From the NCBI RefSeq assembly GCF_041260155.1, contig NC_091930.1, positions 3,091,907 to 3,155,906 of the forward strand: a DNA stretch of 64,000 bases. The letters run 5' to 3'. Positions 12,401 to 24,400 of this stretch are shown piece after piece; within the stretch, counting starts at the first letter, position 1; each line of letters starts with the position of its first letter. The position numbers were made by a program, and so were the translations under genes. This DNA comes from Ptychodera flava (Eukaryota; Hemichordata; Enteropneusta; Ptychoderidae). The notes beneath the pieces are model-generated. The model was given only the letters and a program-made list of their open reading frames with translations. It did no database searches and was not told the origin of the DNA.

Positions 12401-15400
12401 AGTGAGAGGAAAAGCAAGTTCCTCAGCGCACTTTTTTAAAATTACACCAGATACATTATCAACTCCACAAGCTTTGTTTACATCAGTGGAAAGTAGTAAT
12501 GTCATTACGTCATCGTAACGTGCATGAATATTGCACAAGACGTCATCTTTTATAGTAGTTACATCAGGTAAATTCGACTCATCAGGTTTACTAAAAACAG
12601 ATTCAAAGAAATCGTTAAAACCTTCAGCAATTAAAATCGGTGAATCAAACACGGAATCAGTATGTTTCATAACCTTTGGAATAGAACTAGATTTCGATTT
12701 ATTAGCAACAAAACCCCAGAAACGTTTGGGATTATGTTGTGAGGATAATTCGATTTCCTCTACATACTCACAATATTTGATGTTTTTCAACTTTTTAAAT
12801 TCTGACCTTAGCTGGGAAAAAAGTTCATAGTCTGCAGGATTACAAACTTTTTAAATCTACGATGGGTATCTGCCTTCTCCTTCAATAGAGAAATTAGATC
12901 CGCATCGAACCAAGGAGGAAATTTGCGCCCTCTAAGTTTTATTTTAGGGACACATTCATCAATTGCACTATTTAAAATATCATAAAAACATCTAACACAC
13001 TGATCGAGATCTTCAATGTCAAGCATTGTTGACCACGGAATACATGACAAAAGTGACTTCAGGTGTACAAAGTCAGCTTTTCGAAAATTATACACAGATC
13101 TTTCAAACAGAAGTGTGTGACGCTTACCGACAATTTTAAGTTCACAGTGAAGAGCGTCATGATTAGATTTAACAGACTTTTCGGTGACGGATGCTGTACA
13201 TGAACCACCGAAAGAAAACACCAAGTCTAAGACGTGATCATTGCAAGTTCTGTGTGCGTTGACTTGTGTCAAACCAAACTCGTTAATTATTTCGATGCAT
13301 CTGTCCGACAGGTGTTCATTCCACGACGATGGCCGCACTGCATTTTGAACAGTAGACCATTCAATGTCGCGGCGATTGAAATCACCACATAGAAATACGC
13401 AATCTTTGTCGTTGTTGATGCAAGTGTACACTGATTCAAGGGATAATTCAAACTGCTCCCATGTATTCATATTGGCCCATGTTGGGATATAAACACAACC
13501 AATAAATATACTACAGCTTTTCATATATACCTGCACCCACGCAATTTCTAGATCTGTTTCAAACTCGTATCGGCGGCGAGCCTTGTAAATATCCTTCACT
13601 GCAATCATAACTCCACCTCCATGTTTTTTCTTCGCCGTTGCTGTAGGTGCCGACTCTCTGTCCCGTCGAAATATATTATACCCGCAATCTGGAAGGACTT
13701 CTGCATCGCATATACTACTGTCCAGCCATGACTCCGATACGGTGATGAAATCATAGCTGCCGCCGGCAAAATGCAATTGGAAATCGCGTAGTTTGCCTTT
13801 TATGCTGGTACAGTTTTGATAAAACAAGCTAAGAGCAGAAGTATTACCAGTGATATTAGCAGAGTCAATAGGACCAGGGTTGGGGGAAATGTCTCCAGAC
13901 AGCATGATAATGATAAAGGTTAAATGAGACAATGCATGCTCGCTCCTTGTCTCTGCGGCAGTCCTCCATTTTGTTTCGTCACGCGACCGTTGGGTTTTGC
14001 TGAGACAAATGTTCAGTGTTGACCATCGGTTCACCAGGAGATTACTGTCCTGGTTAGTTGGACTAGGGAGGATATGAGACTTACTTGCAGGATTATGGGT
14101 GTTGACGGAAATGGCAGACTTCAAACTAATGAGTATTGCCAAAACTTGAAGAGCAAGTAGAAGTGCGTGCTTCCCCGAGTTGACGGCCATTCTCAGATTA
14201 TTACCAAATTACACCGTCCAATATTCGACACATTGATTGGTGTTTGGTAAATTATCCATTAATGCAATGTTTTCTTGACACTTCGCACAGTCAACTTAGT
14301 TAGACGTTATAGTCTCATAATACAGCCTCTTAGTGAGATTTACACATGGCAAATGTCTAAGATGATATTGTTGACGCTCTCTGATTAGCTGCTTATGCAA
14401 ATAATTCTGGTTAAGTCCCAGTGTAACTCTCTTAATAAGTCTATTACGGGCTGAAATCAACATATAAAGGATTGCCATGCTAACTTCTGGCCGTGTATCT
14501 ATATTTATGCGGGAGCCTGGTAGTCCACACCAAGATTCGATGTTTCGGGGAAATATCAGGAGAAAATCTCGTGCAAAGTTTCATTATATGTTGAAGGTAT
14601 GCACAAACAGTGGGTTTAAAATGAGATCCAGCGCTCTTGCATATATTCTATGTATCAAAGATGTGTATCAGTTGTGAAAAATGTATAACAACATTAGAAG
14701 AATGTTCCTTTCTCATCGTTGTTGATGATTTTAATGGGCATTATAAATTGCAATTATGTGGGAGGATACATTTGGTGAGGCTGTTCTTCTCTGTTACTGA
14801 CCACATCCACAAACGTTATGTGCAAGATGATATTTTTGTGTTGTTTCTTTTGATGATGAAATGATTGTCACTCTCTTCTGCTGTCATTAGTAACTCAATT
14901 ATCAAATTTGTAAATGGCAAGTCATTTGCGCCAGATAGATTATCAACTGAACATCTGCAGTTGGCGCACAAGCGTTTCCATATTCTGTTATCTATTAAGT
15001 TTACTTCTTCACATGCACATGATTATATGCCATCCCGTATGATGGATACCGTCTAATTTCCCTTAGATAAGAAAATAATTGCAAACATATGTAATTGTAT
15101 GTCATACATATGATTAGCAAATTGCGTCAGATTTTCGTCCTAAGTGATCATTAGGTTGATTGCACGGAAGGTATTCCACTATATCTCTTAATAGAATAAA
15201 TTATTGAATTTTAGAAACTACACAGCACCCCTCTGTACCTTTGTTTTAGACGTTACAAATGTATTAATAGGGAGAATCACTGGACTTGATTTTGTAAATT
15301 AATAGATAGAGTTGTCCTTTTAATAGATTGTTAGTATTTTGGTACAATCATCAAAAATTACTTTGGATGAGGCTCACCACAACGGTTTCTGTTTTGTATG

Positions 15401-18400
15401 GTTTATGACCAGGGGTATATTGTCCTCACGTTTCTTGAAAACTGTTTTTAATAAGCACACTGACTTGCTTGAGCTGAGAAATATCGATTGCTTCCGTGGT
15501 GAAATATTAAACTGGATAACCTTTTATATGCTGATGATATCGTTAATTTGTCCTGCTGTAATGTGTCAATAGCCTCCTGAATATTTGTTTCTGCTATACT
15601 AATTAACATTTCATTATTTAAGACGACAAAATCGAAATGTGTTCTTATTTTTCCATGTTGTTCTATTTTTCTAAGATTTCACATGTAAGTCAAAAGCCAA
15701 TCTTCTTACAGTTTTACATGCTATGGCGACGATGCTGATTATATTAAGATGTTGTGGGTGATCATTTGTACGTATGTGTAATTTGTGTAATATATGAAGA
15801 TTATTGTAAGCGCCATGTCAAGACAGATGAACCATTTCCTTTTTTATATTAATTGCAGCAAGGAGAGAGGAACACTATGAGAGTAAGTACTCCCTGCTCT
15901 TCATCATGAAAGCTGCTACTGATGTTTCACTCAGCTACATGGATGGGAATTTGGATGATGTGGTAGCTACAAATCTTAGGATTGTCCTGGAAAAGTACTG
16001 TCGTAGGATAAGAATGAGGTCCTCCATCTATTCTTGTCGGTATGAAAGTACACCGCCGTAAAGGGCATTTCTTTTCTTAAAAACGCTACGGAGAATCATC
16101 ATATTATCATTCCTTTAGGTATGGTAAAAAACGGTGTAAACTGAAACGATAAAACAGGTTAACGTTTACTTCTCCTAAAGTGGACTTCCTTTAAATATTT
16201 CAAGGACATTTTCTTTGTCAGCGTACAACGCGTTGTTTCGACAAATTTTCATAGCAAATGACACAACAACTTATACAGTACAAAATTTCAGTAATATCTT
16301 TATTCCGTATAAACAAGTTGTTTTTTTCTATCGATTTTGCCAAATTGCCAATTGTGAGATATGCGACGTGGACATTTTTGAAGTCCAAGATATGGCTATC
16401 AACAAAAATTAATTACAAAAAATAACAGATTGCTCTAGCGTCAAAAAAGCCATGATATTAATACGCATAAAGAATTGCTCTATACTGTTTCAATAGTCAC
16501 TTGAACACATTATTTGCAAATGTTTCTTTACAAACAATGTTAAAGATAAACTCCCTCATTTCTCTTTGACATATAACAGGACAATCCAAGGCAATGGAGC
16601 AAATGAGTGAGTATAAAAGTATAGTCTCATATAATGCATTACGTATGTTCCTGCGGATAGGGGATCACAGAAAGACAAAGACAGCATAAACAGAGTATTA
16701 TTTTAATAACGCATTGCCTATTTACAATTGTAATTCCGCAATCTGAAACTTCCATCTTTAGCTGCCAGAGAGAAAAAGAAATTTTTTTCAAATTTCGTGT
16801 ATCCTGAAGTTTAAAACTGATTGGTCTCTCTTGCGTACTCTAGAAAAGGAGAGAAGAGAAAGAGAAATGGCTATTGGAGGTATGTTTCTTCACTTATGCA
16901 TGATTTTCAAAAGGATTCTTAACCTTTCATTGCGTTTCTGATGTGTGTATATGAAAATATGTGCATAAGATTTCAGTAGGTAAAATTATTTGCTTCGATG
17001 AATGTTCGACTCTGGCATTTTACACTGAACTGGAATTTATTTAAGCAATTATACCCTGTTATTTCTTTCAGAACGATATCGACAGGATTTAAAAGGTGAA
17101 ATTTAAAACCTCCTTAAGTCCAAAGTAAATGCAGACTCAGCCACTTACAGATACAGTACAACACACGCGCGCGCGCACACACACATACACACACAGGCTT
17201 GATGATACTCTCTGCATGCTAAATCAAGCACAGGAACAATAACAATGTAAGAAAATCTGTAATAAGGTCAGTAAAAGGCCTTGTTGAGTTAACTGCAAAG
17301 TCTTGTAGGATAATGTACATCGAAAGTGGTCACTATCATCCAGGGCAAGATAACGGGTTATAACATAGAAATGGCACAAAATTTATTCAAAATGTATCTT
17401 TATATATCTAACTTTGATTTTTAATGTAAACATCAACAACAGAAAACATACACAAGTAAATATGCCTAATGCTGATTTTAAGCAAATGATTAATGGGACA
17501 TATTCTAACATGCCAGTATCAGCAAAGTTATCTGTTGTCAAAGTAGTGTATACATTTGCGCACATATACTACCTAAATCTACACTGTACTGATAAGACTG
17601 CGATTGAATTTCCCATCGAAAAATGAAATTAGATTTCAGCGATTAGGTGAAGGAAGCATCACCAAGGCCATCCTCCTTTAACTATAGTCATCTAAAGGAA
17701 TAGGACTCATAAACCTCTCTGTAATCTACTGATGTTAGTCCTCATCTATACTTGGGAACATCGACAGAATAATTGTCATCCCTTAAGTTCGCCGAGCAGT
17801 AAGAAGGTCCCCTAATATTAAATTAAGGACATTCGCTACTGACATTTTATGGCCCGCCAAACCTTTCAGGCTATGTCAAAGATAAATGCACCTATATTAT
17901 CTAACAGTGATTATGATTATTGACACCTCGGTCACTCAAATGATTAGCGACAGCATTCCGGCTTTGACTTATTACAGTGATTCATATACTGTATCACTTC
18001 ATACAATATTTAGACAATTTTGAGACCAATCCTGACGGGTGTAGCATGCTAGCAGGGTACGCTTACCCATTCCGGACACCTGGTACCACCACTAACTATC
18101 AGTGGTTCAGGATGGTCCTACTTAAATTTGTTAATCCCAAATGTCCCATGGACCTAGTAATGTATTACCATGAATGAAAATGATTATTGGACCAGTGTAA
18201 TGTCATATTATATACTGAGATTCATGTGCCCGTTTACCTATGGGAGAAATCACTTTCTCATCCGTGCACTAGTTTTACTAATCACTCCAAAGTCCAGTGC
18301 CCAAATTTTGATGGACTTTGTAGTTGTAGTCAGCCAAACTGCGTCCGAGTAATGGGCAATCGTGTATATTTCTGAACTACCTCTATTCTCGTTACTGCAC

Positions 18401-21400
18401 TTGTTGCTATCCGCCATCGTTCAATTCATAAACAAAGGCAGCTCGAGATTTGGAAAACCGCTGCTCACTCATATAGTAGTGGCAACAGAGGAGCAGGGAT
18501 GGTCACATCTCATGATATTTTTAAATTCCAGCTAAATCCAGTGTATCATACGTGCATGCCTGTTCAGTGTAAATTACAATAATGCATCACGCTTTGTCCT
18601 TCTTACACCTCGATTTCAGCCTAGATCTCTGTAAACAGTTACAGTATGTCGCATACATTGCTTTGCGCGTTCTAGACTTATCCAGTTAACAAATGCCGTC
18701 ATAATGTGTGTCAGTTTGCAATGGAAAGCGGCTATCGTTTTTTTCTGAAAAATTGACAAAATGGCGAAATCGATAAATGTTTGAAGATTGCAAGCATTTT
18801 TATCTCCAAAGCAATACTCAACATCATATTAAAGACATATTATCATTCTATAAGGTATAATATGTCACAGATCTGACCTAAGAGCGAGCACAGCGTGAGG
18901 TATTGACATTGAGATTATTATTCCCACAATTGTACATAGCATGCCAATCACTATGTTTGCTGCATATTTTTGCCAAAGTAGCGCAAGTGAAATGTTTGTT
19001 ACCAATAATTTGTACAACTTCGATGCACTTCGTAGAAAACAAATGTATGGTTTTATGACACGCTTATCGAGAAGTGAAAATATGATCGTTAGGCTGGTAC
19101 ATGATCATCTTTATTTCATCTCTGATATTGTAAATTGTGGATCGATTCCCTGTACCTTTGATTTTGTCTTTCACTACCAACACAAAAAATCATATTTTTG
19201 TAATGCTTTAAGAAAATTTTTCTACACGTGAATCATGAATTATATGGACTGATTTAGTCCGAAATAAAGTGAACTAAAATAAATAAATAAAGTGCTTGAG
19301 AGGGACAATGGCTATCAAATATTTTCAAAAATAACAATAGATTTCAGTAACTTAACATTAAAGTGCCTAGCAATCAAGTTTGACGTTTGAAAATCAATTA
19401 TAATGGTCAAGTGACATTGCTAAATCAGGGTAGAATTGTAACAGAGACCTGGAACAAAGGAATACTGAACACATATTAGAACTGTTGATGGCGCTCCACA
19501 GTAGATTTAGAATTCTCAGGTGTGTTAGCAGTGTTTATATTCTGGTTTCCTGACCCGTTCCTATCGTCCGCTGACAGCGCTGCTAACGACAATGGGGTCA
19601 GGTATAGGGTATTCTAAGCAAGGCTATCATTGGTTACGAGTGCAGTGATTGCATTTAATTTATTTCTAACTTGAAGCTACCTTCGAATTTCATGTGCCCA
19701 TGGAGTCATTTTACCTACATAGTTTCCCCAACCAAGAATCCTATGTCGACATTGAATGAAATATAAAAATCATTATGTTTTGAGTCATTGCCATACATGC
19801 CAAAGGTCGCCGTGGACACTAGATCACGTCACATCTAAGAAAAAAAATGTATACAATAATCGTCATTTCACCACTAAATACCATCATAGCAATGCAGACA
19901 ACTTTAACATTCGATGTTTGAATTTCTGAGCTTACCACTATACAGATGTGCTGATCACTTGGTCTTGTCAGGTGACTATGCTCATTAATATGCAGTCAGA
20001 GTTCTGACTGAACATTAGCCCATACATGACCCTTTTTCGTTAGCAGATCAGCCAACGGTAGAAATGCATCAGGAAACCACACTCCATTATGTATGGCATA
20101 ACGATGTATGTCTCGTGAGAGCTGGCATGTTTCAGAATGGTGGTACAGGGTGATTATGGAACCTAGCTTTTAACAGAGACTGCAAATAATCATTTCAATA
20201 CAAATTTCATACTGTTTTGTCCTTTTTCCGAAAAGTCCGTTTTCGGATAGGAATTGTGGTAGATGGCATCTTTTATTTCACCTAATCTGTAACTATGTAG
20301 TCAAAATGGCTTCCTCCATGTAAACACTGGATTTGAATCCTTTTCATACTCGTAGGTATATAGAGATTCCATTTCATTCCACATACGTGCATATACGTTA
20401 TCTAAATCCTGTCTTCACAAATGGCCTTCGGCCGCTCTCCCTGTTCTTGCTTTGATAAAACTGTAACAGCTCTGATACGGGTTTTGCAAATCTCAGACGT
20501 ACCGTATACATGTCTGAGCACACTCAGACCCTTCCGCCATACAATCTTAGGCTGCAAAATCAGCATCAGGGCCTTAAAGATTACAAGTACACTATTAAAG
20601 GGCAGCGCTGATAAAAACTTCATGAAATATTTAAACATGGCGTGGATTTGTAAGGAAAAACACAATACACATGCAAAACTTACATTGTTACGTAAGTCAT
20701 TTCTCCCACTCATGACCTGAGTTAGTTTATGCAAATTTGAGGAATCTAACTTGAACAAGTGTGTGCCTGAATCTACCAAAGCACTCTTTAAATTCAATTT
20801 AGAAATGCAGACAGTTTTGGAGCTTAAGGAATTTGCATTGGAAAAAAAGCTGCAAATCGAAAGAAAGACAGAATGAGACAGAATTAGAAATGGTATAAAT
20901 GCAAAAATGAGAAAGAATTAAAATGGAAGACAGACAGAGAGAGTGGACAAAAACAGTGAACAAAAATTAGAATAGCATTGACTACAGAAAGAAATAAGAA
21001 ATTAAACATTCAGAGCTTCAACATATCAGAATAATAATTTTCTCTTCTGACATGTTTTACATCACTAAACATTTTAGGTAAGTTTCCGCTGCCAACAAAG
21101 TTTGTTGACTAGTGTTTCTTTCATTTTCAGAAAATTTAACTGAGTCTGTATAGGCCTAGGAAATTCTCACTGTATAAAAAGCCTACAATACTTCCTGTAT
21201 AAAAAATTGATTATTGGCTGTATTTTAGCTGAAGAGTGCATATACAGAAGAATACAGTCAAGAAAAAAATCCATTTTTTGTGTTCAGCAAGCCTGTATTC
21301 ATGTTGATTCATGTGAATTCGCGTGCATTATACTATATAATACAAGCAACTCATTAATGTGAATATATCTGAATTATTGGGTTTTCATGCCGTGTCGGGT

Positions 21401-24400
21401 CTTTGCTTTAGCAGAGCACTTTGGTGGATAAAGCCAGAGAAATTTACATTTAGTTGTCGGTAGAGCAGGCTTCAGATTATGATACTGTGAACGAATTAAT
21501 CCTTAAGGCTTTGAGTTTGTGCCTGAAGCTTACCATCAGAAGTTTAGAGATTGAATTAAGACATTGTGGCATCAGGAAAAAAAACCTTTGATGAGACAGA
21601 TTCCTTCATTACAGTTTCCGGTATCAGTACTCAATCTCAAAAAATATAATCTTCGTCATTCTCATTAAAGAAAAAATATGTTTACTGAACAATGTATTGT
21701 TTACTGTACACTGTATTCATGTTTCACAACATAAAGGAAAATACTCAATTTTATCTGATAGCAGCATTCTAAGTGGTCTCTTTTCATCAACAGTGTCACC
21801 TCTTTCCTATCTACATATTAAGTTGACTTAAACTTGTCCTATAAAGGTATTTTATCTTTACAAATATCCTATCTTAATCTCACCGCTAAAATATGCTAAT
21901 CTCCTGTAAAGGGCAACGCACACAGACATACCTCACATATGCAGTTGGTGAGAGTTTAAGGTCATTGTCCACCACACTCATGATCTGAGATTAAGCAATC
22001 TAGAACATTCTTAAGGTCACTGTTCTTCATGACTTTGAATTCAAGGAAAAGGAAAAGGAAGAGAAAGACAATCAGAAGAATATCGACTACAGTTAGAAAT
22101 GAAACGTTTAGAGCTTGAACAATCGGAAAAATTCTCTACTTCAGACAATTTTGAATCACTAAACATTTTAGGTTAGTTCCCTCTTCCAAGAACAGGATGT
22201 TGACAAATATTTTCTTCATTTTGAGAAAATAGCTCAGAGTCTGAATTGGCCCATGAAGTCCTCTGTACTTTTGCAGAGTGCTTTTAAAGATTACAAAGAT
22301 TACAATCTACATTCGGTTGTCAGTAGAGCAGGCTTCAGATTATAATACTGTGAAGAAATTAATACTTAAGGGTAGTAAGTTGGTGCCTGAAACTTACTAT
22401 CAGAAATTTAGGTATTGTGAGAAAGGAAAGGATCAAACTTATGTTGAATTTGCTCGAACAAAGAACAACTTTTGATTGTTAGAGTTCCTCTGAAAACGTT
22501 TGTCAAAATCATGAAAAGCTGAGGCAACTCATTTTATTTAGGAATTTAAAAGGTGCATCCAAAGCTACATTACGACGTTTATCAATGAAGAAAAGGCAGA
22601 TCCGTTAGAGGTCCCTACATGTTTGGCCGATGATTATTCATCGACCCACAACACTTCATTTGTCAGCAAAACATTCAGTAATTTTGATACTAAACGGTGC
22701 AGGGAAATTTAACTCCTCCTTTTCATTTAAAAATTTCTCAAAGGAGAGTAAAAGTCAAATGATAACATTTCACAGAGTTCAAGTAACACTCCTGCGTCAT
22801 CAGATCCCTAGTCTCAGTCTCCTTCTTGCAAATAATTGCACACCTTCTTGTAATGATTGTAAGAAAGATGGCCATTTAATGTCAAATTTTCTCAATTGAA
22901 AAAAAAAACGTGAAGGTCAAGGTGGTCAAAGTGGATTTAAGCCCATTGGCTTTATTTCTTCTTTATAGCAATTAGAGTCTAATAATGTGTGCAACTCATT
23001 TTCTAAGGTTAAACTCCTCATATCCGCAATTAATGTGGTCAAGTAATCACAATCATACCTATCCGTAATCCATAAAACTTGGTCAAAATTCTTAATACAC
23101 TAGTTATAAACATGGACACAAAAGAGCACAGAACAGACAGTAAAACACCGGTATTCTCAACAAAGTCAAAGTCATGAAAGAAAGATATATGGACCTCTTG
23201 GCAAAAGGCCAAGAAGTGATGTCAAGGTCAATTCTTCTCAAGATGGCATTATGGATATTTTCGGACCATGTATTTACTATGGTCTAATACAACTTTCTAG
23301 TGATACTTGGGCTTCCCAGACTCTTTTGTTGGCAGATACCCTGCCATTTCTGAACAGTCATTTTCAGGTTCTAAAGTTCTTATTATGGGGGGTAGATTGT
23401 AATGACTACATTCCTGTTCCTCTCCATCATGTCTATTTCTTCGGACTTGTGTTTTTGGACCTGTGACTTTAGGAATTAGGCCTTTTTGCTTGGGGACAAG
23501 GTCATTACAAATCCGATTGTGACTGACAAACCCAGTTTAGATCATGATCAAGAGCCAATTGAACAAGAAATTCCTGAATGTATCCTGCATGTGATGTCAC
23601 TCGAGTCATGTCAAAGAAAACTTCTGAAAATCAAAATATTCTCAAAAATGACGTCACAGACATTGACTTCAATGACACCTTTCTTAGTCAGGTGTTTGAC
23701 ATGGATCATTCTGTTATCCCCAGAGGATTTGACACTTCCAGTAAAACTTTTGCTGACCAAGGTCAGACGTTTTCTAGATCGAATCTCTTTGCAGGACAAC
23801 AAAAAGACCCAAATATTTTGAGTTTCTTTGACAGGGTTGTTGATGAAGCTCAAATGTCGGATAGTCCTGTTTGTTATTATACAAAGTCTGGTATTCTCAT
23901 ATGTGAATGGAGACCTCCGGATGTATTGATTGATGATGATTAGGCTAGAAAACATGATATTGTGGTTTTATAGCCTTATTGTGCTGATATATTTCTCCTG
24001 GCCCATGAAACCCCCTGGCCTTGTCATTTAGGAGTCAGGAAGACCTATCATTAAATTGCCAGTCACTTTTATCCGCCTAATCTCAGACATGATGTGGCAC
24101 ATTTTGTAAAACTTTTCATACGTGTCATATAGTAGGAAAGCCAAATCAGACCATTGCAAAGGCCCCTTTACAGCCAATCCTGCAGTTCAAGCATTTCAAG
24201 AACCGTTTAATAGGATACCTATCATGTTGGGCCTGTACCAAAAACAAGATCAGGAAATGAGTACATGTTGAAAATAATGTATACATCTACACATTTCCCT
24301 ATAGCCATACCACTGAGAAACATAAAAGCAAAGACTATAGTGAAAGTGTTAGTCAATTTGTCGCTTTATATGAATTCCTAAATGTGTACAGTGCACTCAA

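Larger units (their letters stand above)
10809..14206 (-). mobile_element. APE-type non-LTR retrotransposon (LINE), near full length
   Basis: A 3.4-kb element on the minus strand, with an AAAT/AATA-rich tail at 10803-10869. It encodes an N-terminal leader with a 2A-like motif, an APE endonuclease, and a reverse transcriptase with a YADD box (11818-11829). Two or three frameshifts (near 12840, 12300 and 11800-11550) break the frame; otherwise it is well kept, so fairly young. It sits inside repeat copy B, and the empty site survives in copy A. The flanks share only a 4-bp AATT (10805-10808 and 14207-14210), a very short target duplication or microhomology. The architecture fits the Jockey/CR1/L2 group; I cannot set the clade. 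Confidence 0.85.

Noticed and set aside
15339..15572. 77-codon plus-strand frame as a gene
   Set aside because: Lies across the end of repeat copy B; the matching part of copy A is not open in that frame.
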